This document shows positions 8,942-16,409 of a DNA stretch of 64,000 bases, in pieces (position 1 is the stretch's first letter; each line of letters opens with the position of its first letter). The stretch lies in NCBI RefSeq assembly GCF_023337795.1, contig NZ_JALIRS010000014.1, positions 1 to 64,000 of the forward strand, in the 5' to 3' direction. The DNA comes from Lysinibacillus sp. BPa_S21. GTDB lineage: Bacteria > Bacillota > Bacilli > Bacillales_A > Planococcaceae. Both the position numbers and the translations under genes were made by a program. The notes beneath the pieces are model-generated. The model was not told the DNA's origin and made no database searches. It worked only from the letters and a program-made list of their open reading frames with translations.

Positions 8942-9505
8942 CTATTTTATTGAAATATAAATTTCTGCTTGTCCGTCCTCTGGATTAATATCCTTGCTAT
9001 AATATTCAAAATCACCTGTGAATGCTCGGTTATTGCCTGGCTGTTGAGACCATTGCCAAATATCAGCCCAAGTACGCTGAACCATCTCTATAATTGGTCC
9101 ACGTTCTGTGACGAATACAGCGTATTTTGCAGCAGGTACAGTAAATGTGTTTATCATTTCTAGGTTTTGAAGTTGTAATTCTTCCTTAATATGAACGCTG
9201 ACCATTACTTCATAAAGTCCTGCATACCCCTGTTCATAGTTGAAGTAACAGCTATAATGACCATCTTCTTGTATATCAACACCTAACTTTTTACCAATAT
9301 TTAGAGAATGGAACTTTTCAAATAACTGACCAATTTTGCCATCTTGCGTTTGTTCGGCTTCATTTGTTGTAACTGCACTAATTCCAGCTAACGTGAAGGG
9401 GGATAATACCTCAAATCTGCTAGGTTCGATTCGTTCCGTAGTAATGTTGTCTTCAGACGATACTTGAGTCCATTCAGTCATACTTTTTTCTTCGTTCTGT
9501 TTCAT
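8942..9505 (-). CDS. GyrI-like effector-binding domain protein
   Basis: 187 residues. The segment from about 30 to 187 follows the SOUL/GyrI-like small-molecule-binding fold, with a TVPAAKYAVF strand and a WADIWQW motif typical of AraC effector-binding (AraC_E_bind) proteins. No DNA-binding domain is present, so it may bind a ligand or modulate another protein. AAGGAG and AGGA lie upstream of the ATG. It is next to a broken WYL regulator (9570-10523), a common partner of such stand-alone ligand domains; the pair may once have worked together. Confidence 0.7.
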   Translation of the reverse strand: MKQNEEKSMTEWTQVSSEDNITTERIEPSRFEVLSPFTLAGISAVTTNEAEQTQDGKIGQLFEKFHSLNIGKKLGVDIQEDGHYSCYFNYEQGYAGLYEVMVSVHIKEELQLQNLEMINTFTVPAAKYAVFVTERGPIIEMVQRTWADIWQWSQQPGNNRAFTGDFEYYSKDINPEDGQAEIYISIK

Positions 9506-9569
9506 CCTAAATCATTCTCCTTATTATAGAATAAAACCAGTATAAAACAATAAACCTGACAACTGATTG

Positions 9570-10523
9570 TCAGGTTGCTTTGTCATTTTTGTAAATGATC
9601 GCTATTTTTTTCGCGCGATTAGCTATGATTTCCCGCAAATGTTGAGGCTCAAGCACCTCTACATGATGTCCCAGGCTAAGAATGAAGCTATAGAGCCATT
9701 CATTTTCTGGATACGCCTTTTTCACTAGCCAACTACCATCCTCAGCTGGCAAAAGTTCTTCAATTCCAAACCATTCTTCTGCTAAATACCGAGCTTCATC
9801 TCGGAATCGAAGGACAACTTCTGGTACATCGGATGGCATTAATTTGCGTTTGCTTTCGACCTGCTTCTCAGTAGCAGGATCTCGACGAATGAAGTTTCTT
9901 TCACGATCTACCTCGAGTCCTTTCATTCTTTTTAGTTTAAAAAGGCGAAACTCTTTTTTCTCTAGACAAAAAGCTTATAAATACCATTGTCTTCCTTTAA
10001 GCCTGAGCATATGCGGCTCTACTATTCGCTTGGAAACTTCACCTTCTGCATTCGAATAGGTGAAGTACACTAATACACAACTATCTATTGCTTCGTCTAA
10101 TAGTTGTAATTTCGGACGGAGACGTTCAATACCTTCCCAAGGAGAGTAATCGATTAGTACGCGATTTGTCTTATGTTGAAATTCTTCTTCATGTGCAGGT
10201 AGTACGACACTATTTATTTTTTCCACAAGTCGTTGGTTTTGCTCTTTGCCGTATGAAGTGGAGATACTGCGAAGAGCGGTAACAATGGTAGCAAGCTCGT
10301 CATTTGTTAGCAAATTTCGATCCAAACGGTAACCTTCTGACAAACCAATGCCACCGTTTGTTCCTTGATAGGTGACGATTGGGATGCCAGCTGCATTAAG
10401 GGAGTCAATATCTCGGTATATCGTCCGAATGGATACCTCAAATTGCTCTGCTAGGTCCTTAGCCTGTACCTTTCGACGGTTCAGCAGAATAATAATAATA
10501 GATAATAACCTTTCCAGTTTCAA
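9570..10523 (-). pseudogene. WYL-domain transcriptional regulator (YafY type) with in-frame stop
   Basis: The intact frame would give about 317 residues: an N-terminal HTH_11 domain (RKVQAKDLAEQFEVSIRTIY), a WYL domain, and a C-terminal WCX region. After GRQWYL an in-frame TAA occurs at 9975-9977, where the family has a Tyr (TAC or TAT). The same frame continues after it as AFCLEKKEFRLFKLKR without a shift, so a single base change ended the reading. The start is a TTG at 10523, nine bases after GGAGG. The upstream piece keeps the DNA-binding domain but loses the ligand end. Read-through or reinitiation at 9926 is possible but unsupported. Confidence 0.85.
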
Positions 10524-10585
10524 AATATGTAGCCTCCATTTCAATGTTAAGTAATTCTTTGAAACTATTTGATCAGATGATGTTA

Positions 10586-10648
10586 CGCCACAAAAAAAAT
10601 CATATAAACAACATAAACCCTTCTAACTTTAACGGTTGGAAGGGTTTA
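10586..10648 (+). repeat. Third copy of the aminotransferase tail and terminator
   Basis: The last coding bases, the stop region and the hairpin (AAACCCTTC / GAAGGGTTT, 10615-10647) align with 4919-4983 and with 8341-8405. It is closer to the 8.3-kb copy than to the intact gene. Confidence 0.8.
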
Positions 10649-10667
10649 TGTTGCGTATATTAATTTA

Positions 10668-10959
10668 TCATAATGAAAAGTTAAATCCAAACATCATTTC
10701 TGCTGTTTCCAGTATCTTAACACCTTTAGGCTCAACAAACATTTCCCTTTCCTTCAAAATTACTTTTCCAAACTTCTGTATCATCATGTTAATGCGAAAC
10801 AAAATCCCCTTGTAATTTGACTAGCTAAAATTGATGATCATTCATTTCCGCAAGTACCTTTGGAGACCAGTGATCTTGGAATTTAGCTAATTTCTCTCTT
10901 GTAAATTAATCGGCACGAAATTCAGTTTCTGTTCCCTCCTTGCGACCCAAAGTTAACAT
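10668..10959 (-). pseudogene. Decayed cupin-domain gene
   Basis: Translated pieces in two frames recall a cupin_2 protein. One piece reads LAKFQDHWSPKVLAEMNDHQ, then LVKLQGDF and HDDT. After an internal deletion and shift, EREMFVEPKGVKILETAEM follows. Several in-frame stops interrupt it. The metal-binding region is mostly lost, so it cannot be functional. It lies downstream of the other leftward decayed genes. Confidence 0.7.
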
Positions 10960-10998
10960 ATTGAGACCTCATTCTTATCGGTATTGTGCAATTTTAAT

Positions 10999-11030
10999 AA
11001 AAAACAGCTACTGCACATTCGCAGTAGCTG
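10999..11030 (-). terminator. Terminator of the AI-2E family gene
   Basis: A 10-bp perfect stem CAGCTACTGC / GCAGTAGCTG (11005-11014 with 11021-11030) is followed by a T-run on the minus strand, 9 bases past the stop codon. Confidence 0.9.
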
Positions 11031-11038
11031 TCTCTTCA

Positions 11039-12238
11039 TTACACATCATATTTTTGATGACTCTCATCCTCGTAACGATTATAACGCTGTTTAAATAACT
11101 TAAATAAATGTGTCACAAGCACTTTAATAATGGCATAGCCCGGAATCCCTAAAATGACACCTGGAACGCCAAATAAAGAACCTGCCGTCAATAAAACGAA
11201 AATTATTGTAATTGGATGGATACTTAGTGATTTACCCATAATTTGTGGAGAAATGAATTTCCCTTCAATTAACTGAACGACCGTCCATACAATGGCTAGC
11301 TTAATAAGCATGAATGGCGATGTGACAAGTGCGATAATAACCGCTGGTGTAATGGCGATAACTGGCCCTAAGTAAGGAACAACACTCGTAATCATGGCAA
11401 GGAATCCAAGCAATAAAGCATATTTCATACCGATAATTAAAAAGCCAATTGTCACCATGGCACCTATGCACATTGACACTAAAATTTGTCCTTGAATATA
11501 AGAACTAATTTGCTTGTCCATGTCATGGAAAATTTCGTGCACTTCTTTACGCATACGTGGTGGGCACATTTTTAAAATAAAGCTCGGTAGTTTTTCACCA
11601 TCTTTAAGTAAGTAAAATAAAATAAACGGTACTGTAACTAATGATAAAACAATTCCTGTTAACGTTGAAACGAAGCCAGTAATACCAGATGCCACGCCTT
11701 GAGCTAAATTCGCAGCTGTGTTTTTAACTGTCTCCACGATATCCGTAGTAAAATTCTTCACCATTGCATCGTAGTTTAAATTTATTTTATCTAGGTATTC
11801 ATTAAAGCGTGAATTATTGAGATAATCAGCAATATTTTGCGTTAACGCCATAAAATATCCCGGAAATTCCTGTGCTAAATTAGTAAATTGGTCTCGCAAA
11901 AACGGATAGACTAATACTACTAATAACGTTATTATGCCAATCAGAATGATATATAGAAGGAAGATACCCCAAACTCTTGAGATCCGCCATCTTTCAAAAA
12001 GCCCTACTATTGGACGTAATAAATAATAACCAATACTGGCAAGTACCCCTGGTAGAATAACTACCTCAAATAAAACTTTTAGCGGGGTAAATATAAAGGA
12101 AACTTTTTGGAACATAAAAATAACGCACGCTAGTAATAATAAAATAATCAGTGTAAAAAATAAGTTTTTACCACCTAAAAAGCGAATGAATTTCGTTGAA
12201 AAGAAATTCGAACGCTCTCTTGGCCTCTCTTTTTCCAT
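11039..12238 (-). CDS. AI-2E family transporter
   Basis: 399 residues with the layout of the AI-2E (PF01594) family: paired hydrophobic helices near 25-45 and 55-80, then a third near 90-115. A soluble amphipathic stretch (about 120-200) follows, then a block of four to five helices in the C-terminal half, containing the GVPGVILGIPGYA loop. Members move small solutes or ions across the membrane; some are Na+/H+ antiporters, others were linked to autoinducer-2 export. The specific substrate is unknown. GAGGTGAG precedes the ATG. It is followed by a strong terminator, and the LCP gene lies 64 bases upstream on the same strand. Confidence 0.85.
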   Translation of the reverse strand: MEKERPRERSNFFSTKFIRFLGGKNLFFTLIILLLLACVIFMFQKVSFIFTPLKVLFEVVILPGVLASIGYYLLRPIVGLFERWRISRVWGIFLLYIILIGIITLLVVLVYPFLRDQFTNLAQEFPGYFMALTQNIADYLNNSRFNEYLDKINLNYDAMVKNFTTDIVETVKNTAANLAQGVASGITGFVSTLTGIVLSLVTVPFILFYLLKDGEKLPSFILKMCPPRMRKEVHEIFHDMDKQISSYIQGQILVSMCIGAMVTIGFLIIGMKYALLLGFLAMITSVVPYLGPVIAITPAVIIALVTSPFMLIKLAIVWTVVQLIEGKFISPQIMGKSLSIHPITIIFVLLTAGSLFGVPGVILGIPGYAIIKVLVTHLFKLFKQRYNRYEDESHQKYDV

Positions 12239-12302
12239 CTACTCACCTCAATACAAATCCTATATCCCTATAGTACAGGATAATGTTGGATTTTGCGAAA
12301 AA

Positions 12303-13253
12303 TCACTCTAGGGAAATGCCTAAAAAATTACGTAAAAATTCTTTGTTTTTCTCTACATCAACAATAATTGAATCACCAACACCACTAATGCTTTGGAACC
12401 TATAACTACCTTCGATTGGAATCGTTGCTTTTTCTATTTTAACTTTACCTTTCGACACCATTTTCAGCACTTGTTGAATCTCACCTGCTGATGAATAGTC
12501 CGTTGTTACATAGCCTTGTGCTGCACCGACGAATTTTGGTAAGTTCAAAATATTTTGGGGTGATAAAACTTCATTTTTTAACGCTTCAATCACCTTTTGC
12601 TGACGTTCTACTCGACCAAAATCTCCTTTTTCATCGTGTCGGAATCGGGCAAAACCAAGTAATTCTTTACCATTTAAGTTATGAACACCTTGTTTTAATG
12701 AAACACCAATTTTTTCGGACATATCCTTATCTACATTAATTTCAACTCCATTTGGCGCTAAAATATCTACAAGAGATTCAAAATTTTTAAAATCGATAAT
12801 GGCATAATGATGAATTGGTAGGCCAAACATATTGCCAATCGTATCTTTTAATAATTGAACACCATCTAAATAGTAAGCCGTATTAAGCTTATAGGATTTA
12901 TAACCTGGAATATCTGCATAAATATCTCGCATTAATGACACGAGCTTAATATCATTTGTTTTCTTATTCCAAGATAATACCATCATTGTATCTGTACGTG
13001 ATTTTTCTTCACCACGAGTATCGATTCCTAATAATAAATAGTTTTCAACATCACCTTTTACAGGATCACCTTTGAAATTTTCTTGGACTACTTTTGTATC
13101 ACTTGCCAATTCTAGTCCACTGCGATATTGCATAACAGAATAACCTGCAATGACAATGACACAAAGTAATAGCAATGTGAAGAATGCTCTCCCTTTACGC
13201 AAGCGACGTTTTTTTGGACGTTGCGAGCGTCTTGAATAATCTTGCTCTTCCAT
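12303..13253 (-). CDS. LCP family cell-wall polymer ligase (LytR-CpsA-Psr)
   Basis: 316 residues. A basic cytoplasmic N-terminus (RRSQRPKKRRLRKGR) is followed by one membrane segment (about 24-42) and an extracytoplasmic LCP domain (about 70-240). Family signatures are present: LLLGIDTR, then SRTDTMMVLSWN, LMRDIYADIPG, and GFARFRHDEKGDFGRVERQQ, whose arginines bind the pyrophosphate lipid. LCP enzymes attach teichoic acids or other glycopolymers to peptidoglycan. Which of the TagT/U/V types it matches cannot be told. It may be co-transcribed with the permease gene downstream. Confidence 0.9.
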   Translation of the reverse strand: MEEQDYSRRSQRPKKRRLRKGRAFFTLLLLCVIVIAGYSVMQYRSGLELASDTKVVQENFKGDPVKGDVENYLLLGIDTRGEEKSRTDTMMVLSWNKKTNDIKLVSLMRDIYADIPGYKSYKLNTAYYLDGVQLLKDTIGNMFGLPIHHYAIIDFKNFESLVDILAPNGVEINVDKDMSEKIGVSLKQGVHNLNGKELLGFARFRHDEKGDFGRVERQQKVIEALKNEVLSPQNILNLPKFVGAAQGYVTTDYSSAGEIQQVLKMVSKGKVKIEKATIPIEGSYRFQSISGVGDSIIVDVEKNKEFLRNFLGISLE

Positions 13254-13428
13254 ACCTGTTTACTCCTCTATTTTTTATAGTAATGTAACGATTTCACATA
13301 ACGAAAGGTTCATTTTATATGATGTTACGAATCCTATCAACAACTACTTATAGGTTATTTTACACCTAATTTGCCAGTAATGAACAAAATAATGCTATAA
13401 TATTTTCACGAAAGAAAGGATGATGAAC

Positions 13429-13950
13429 ATGATCGAGAAAGCTACGTTTGCTGGCGGTTGTTTTTGGTGTATGGTAAAGCCATTTGTTGAGTGGGACGGT
13501 ATACATAAGGTTACTTCAGGCTACATGGGTGGCCATTTAGACAATCCTACTTATGAGGATGTAAAAAAAGGGACTTCTGGCCATTTAGAAGTAGTCGAAA
13601 TAGAATTCGACCCTAGCATTTTTAGTTATGAGCAGCTGCTTGATATTTACTGGATGCAAATCGACCCAACGGATGCTTATGGTCAATTTCATGACCGTGG
13701 TGAATCTTATACGACAGCAATCTTCACCTATTCTGATGAACAAAAGCGCATTGCAGAAGCTTCCAAGGAAAAGCTAGCAAACAGTGGTCGCTTTGATAAA
13801 CCTATTGTAACCACAATTCGCGATGCCAAGCCCTTCTACCCTGCAGAAGATTATCATCAAGACTTTTATAAAAAAGAGTCGGAGCATTATCAGAAAGACC
13901 GAGCGCTTTCTGGCAGAGATCAGTTCATTACTGAACATTGGGAGAAATAA
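13429..13950 (+). CDS. msrA: Peptide-methionine (S)-S-oxide reductase MsrA
   Basis: 173 residues. The catalytic motif GGCFWCM lies at residues 8-14, and the family elements SGYMGG and ESYTTAIF follow. It reduces S-methionine sulfoxide in proteins, with thioredoxin as usual electron source, repairing oxidative damage in the cytosol. The start is the ATG at 13429, eight bases after AAAGGA; the first in-frame ATG overlaps the ribosome site. TATAAT at 13396-13401 with TTGCCA at 13371 may be the promoter, though the 19-base spacing is long. No MsrB domain is fused and none is adjacent. Confidence 0.95.
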   Translation: MIEKATFAGGCFWCMVKPFVEWDGIHKVTSGYMGGHLDNPTYEDVKKGTSGHLEVVEIEFDPSIFSYEQLLDIYWMQIDPTDAYGQFHDRGESYTTAIFTYSDEQKRIAEASKEKLANSGRFDKPIVTTIRDAKPFYPAEDYHQDFYKKESEHYQKDRALSGRDQFITEHWEK

Positions 13951-14016
13951 CTTATAGAAAATTCTATTTTGATTGACGAATGCTTTTCAAAATGGTTTTT
14001 TTCTTTTTTTAATGAA

Positions 14017-14050
14017 CGTGTATAAAAAACAATGAACGGTCTATACTATT
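14017..14050 (+). promoter_or_regulatory. Promoter-like element of RNA copy A
   Basis: CGTGTATAAA (14017-14026) and CTATACTATT (14041-14050) recur with identical spacing before copy B although the sequence between them differs. GTATAA plus TATACTA resembles forespore SigG-type promoters (GNATA and CATNNTA). SigA use is not excluded. Confidence 0.5.
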
Positions 14051-14051
14051 T

Positions 14052-14237
14052 AAGATTTCACTTCAAATCCAATGACAAGGAGGGTTAACCCGATGAGTGG
14101 GGCTGACCGGTAACTCAGAAGGACCATCAAAACTGAATGAAGCTAAAGCATAATGCGGAAGCGAGGCAGTGTGTCATGGAGCACTTTGAGTAAGTGAGAA
14201 TCATGCCCGGAATATTCATATTCCGGGTTCTTTTTTT
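14052..14237 (+). ncRNA. Structured RNA, tandem copy A, unidentified
   Basis: About 186 bases that end in a perfect terminator (CCCGGAATAT / ATATTCCGGG, 14206-14227, then seven T). A second, nearly identical unit lies exactly 255 bases downstream. Possible pairings include CTTCA near 14062 with TGAAG near 14138, GATGAGT with ACTC..CATC, and the self-complementary GGGTTAACCC (14083-14092). The copies differ almost only outside these parts. No open frame of note exists and no gene follows in operon, so a trans-acting RNA is more likely than a riboswitch. With a possible forespore promoter, a CsfG-like sporulation RNA is one idea, but I could not confirm it. Confidence 0.65.
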
Positions 14238-14271
14238 GCATTGTCCTACAAATTCACTACTTTGCAATAGT

Positions 14272-14305
14272 CGTGTATAAAAAATAATAAATGACCTATA
14301 CTATT
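14272..14305 (+). promoter_or_regulatory. Promoter-like element of RNA copy B
   Basis: CGTGTATAAA (14272-14281) and CTATACTATT (14296-14305) repeat the arrangement of copy A at the same spacing, while the bases between have diverged. The conservation of just these two blocks suggests selection for promoter function. Confidence 0.5.
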
Positions 14306-14306
14306 A

Positions 14307-14488
14307 AAGATTTCACTTCAAATCCAATGACAAGGAGGGTTAACCCGATGAGTGGGGCTGACCGGTAACTCAGAAGGACCATCAAAACTGAATGAAGCTA
14401 AAGCGTAAATGCGGAAGCGAGGCAGTGTGTCATGGAGCACTTTAAGTAAGTGAGAATCAAACCCGGAATATTAATTCCGGGTTCTTTT
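14307..14488 (+). ncRNA. Structured RNA, tandem copy B, unidentified
   Basis: The second copy of the RNA at 14052-14237. The core from 14307 to about 14460 is almost identical to copy A, with a one-base length change near 14405 and a few substitutions. It ends with a terminator whose stem (14462-14481) has the same CCCGGAAT arm but a different loop, followed by TTCTTTTGTTTT. Having its own promoter-like block and terminator, it should make a separate transcript of similar size. Confidence 0.65.
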
Positions 14489-14779
14489 GTTTTGGTTCTA
14501 CTGGGAATACCTTCAGAAAAATCTTTAAACACAAAAAAAGCCAAAAACATAGTTCCCCCTAAATAGCAACTAAAAAATGACAGTATGTTTGGATCTTGAT
14601 AAGCCCAAATGGTTTTTTTTAATGGTTCCGTTTTCGGTGCCCATCACAAAGGATAAATGGATATTTATGTTAAGATAAAGAAAGAAAAATTTACTTAACG
14701 TTCGAAGAGTTGAAGAACAATTATTGATAGTATCGTGATACGGTATTTTTTATTTAACTATGAGAAAGTGGGTTTTCTA

Positions 14780-15880
14780 GTGAAAAATATTTTAGTAGTC
14801 GGCGGTTATGGTCAAGTTGGTAGCGTGATCTGTAAAAATTTATCCCAAATTTATCCTGGAAAAGTTATCGCGGCTGGTAGAAATTTTGAAAAGGCAAAAA
14901 GATTTTCTTTGTCTATGAATGACAAAGTTCTGCCGTTGAAACTAGACATTTATAATTTGGAGGCATCCCATGAAGTATTTACACACACCCAGTTAGTAAT
15001 AATGTGCCTTGACCAAAAAGACACTAATTTCGTTGAAATGTGTATACAAAATAAAGTTCATTATATAGATATTTCTCCTTCCTATTCTATCTTATCAAAA
15101 ATTGAAAGTTTACATAGTAAAGCACTTGAAGAGGGATCAACTTTAGTATTGGGTGTAGGTTTAGCTCCAGGTTTATCAAATTTGATGGTCAAAAAATTAG
15201 TCAATCAGGTTACTAAAGTTAACAGTACGGACACTTATCTAATGCTTGGGATTGGTGAAAAGCACGGAAATGACGGAGTTCAATGGTTGCTAAATAATAT
15301 AAATAATAATTATTCAATATTTGAAAATGGTCAAAATAAGTATGTAAGTAGTTTTACCGATGGAAAATATGTAGAGTTACCTAATAAATATGGGAAAAGG
15401 ATTGCTTATAGATTTAATCTGGCCGACCAACATATTCTCACTAAAACGCTTCATTTAGAAAATGTATCTTCTCGCTTCTTTTATGACTCGGCCTTTACAA
15501 CAAAAGAGATAGCGATACTGAAAAAGTTGGGAGCTTTTAAGCTATTAAAATATAAATTCTTTATAAATATTTTAAAAAATATATTTGTGGGAGCTTTGCA
15601 TATTTTTGATAAATTAAACATTGGCTCAAATGATTATTTAATAAAAGCGGAAGTACATGGGGAAATCGAGGGAAAAGAAGGAACTATTGAATCTGTTTTA
15701 TTTGGCTCAAATAATACCGAGATAACAGGTAATGTTGCCTCGATATTAGGGAATAAGTTAATCGAAAATAACTATTCAGCAGGTGTACACTACATAGAAC
15801 AGCTTTTTGACTTAGACGATATATTATCAATTCTAGATAATAGTATATCTTATAAGTATGAAATCAAATCCTTCAACTAA
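14780..15880 (+). CDS. Saccharopine dehydrogenase-like NAD(P)-binding protein
   Basis: 366 residues from a GTG at 14780; the frame upstream lacks a start with a ribosome site. The N-terminus has a Rossmann motif (ILVVGGYGQVG, residues 3-13) followed by VIAAGRNFEKA, as in the saccharopine dehydrogenase NADP-binding family. The LGVGLAPGLSNLMV segment near residue 135 is also typical of these homologues. The C-terminal half is less conserved and contains a hydrophobic stretch around 255-270. It probably oxidises or reduces an unknown small substrate. It precedes a VOC protein gene on the same strand. Confidence 0.7.
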   Translation: MKNILVVGGYGQVGSVICKNLSQIYPGKVIAAGRNFEKAKRFSLSMNDKVLPLKLDIYNLEASHEVFTHTQLVIMCLDQKDTNFVEMCIQNKVHYIDISPSYSILSKIESLHSKALEEGSTLVLGVGLAPGLSNLMVKKLVNQVTKVNSTDTYLMLGIGEKHGNDGVQWLLNNINNNYSIFENGQNKYVSSFTDGKYVELPNKYGKRIAYRFNLADQHILTKTLHLENVSSRFFYDSAFTTKEIAILKKLGAFKLLKYKFFINILKNIFVGALHIFDKLNIGSNDYLIKAEVHGEIEGKEGTIESVLFGSNNTEITGNVASILGNKLIENNYSAGVHYIEQLFDLDDILSILDNSISYKYEIKSFN

Positions 15881-16001
15881 CGATCGTTTTACATGAAGTA
15901 GCCCACCCAAATAGTCGATGTGAAAAATTGTACTAGAACTATTCGAGCGCTATCGTTCAAGAAGGAAGTAAAAAATTTAAAGCAGACAGGGGTTAAATAC
16001 G

Positions 16002-16349
16002 ATGATAAAAGGTTTTGGAGGAATATTTTGGAGAACTAACAATCTTGATGTTATCAAAAAGTGGTACGGTGAAGTGTTGAAGATGGACATAGAAGATTGG
16101 AATGGGACTGTAATTAAACCGCAATTAGGAAATGAGACGATCTTTTCATTCTTTAGCGGAAATGACAGTTATTTTCCAACACAACAACAAGTGATGTTAA
16201 ATTTCCAAGTATATGATCTAAACGAGACTATTAACCATCTTGAACATATTGGCGTACCTCTTGAAAGAGAAAAAGAAGTCAGCGAATTCGGAAAGTTTAT
16301 TTGGATTAAGGATCCTGAAGGTCGATTGATCGAGCTTTGGGAAAAATAG
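16002..16349 (+). CDS. VOC family (glyoxalase/bleomycin resistance-like) protein
   Basis: 115 residues, the size of one VOC module with two beta-alpha-beta-beta-beta units. Recognisable parts are the FWRTNNLDVIKKWYGEVL opening and the closing FIWIKDPEGRLIELWE, whose Glu is a usual metal ligand. These proteins bind a metal and a small molecule; the actual reaction is unknown. AGGGG lies upstream of the ATG. It follows the dehydrogenase-like gene by about 120 bases and ends at a terminator shared with recQ. Confidence 0.8.
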   Translation: MIKGFGGIFWRTNNLDVIKKWYGEVLKMDIEDWNGTVIKPQLGNETIFSFFSGNDSYFPTQQQVMLNFQVYDLNETINHLEHIGVPLEREKEVSEFGKFIWIKDPEGRLIELWEK

Positions 16350-16357
16350 TGGGTTGT

Positions 16358-16401
16358 AAAAAGGAAGTGCCTAATTCTTGTGAATGTAGCACTTCCCTTT
16401 T
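16358..16401. terminator. Bidirectional terminator
   Basis: AAAAAGGAAGTGC (16358-16370) pairs with GCACTTCCCTTTT (16389-16401), with one mismatch. It lies between the VOC gene and the converging recQ gene. Confidence 0.8.
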
Positions 16402-16409
16402 CTCCTATA

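Noticed and set aside
14052-14488. Tandem riboswitch pair controlling the downstream dehydrogenase gene
   Set aside because: Each copy has its own promoter-like block and terminator, about 290 bases of gap follow, and no known aptamer core was recognised.
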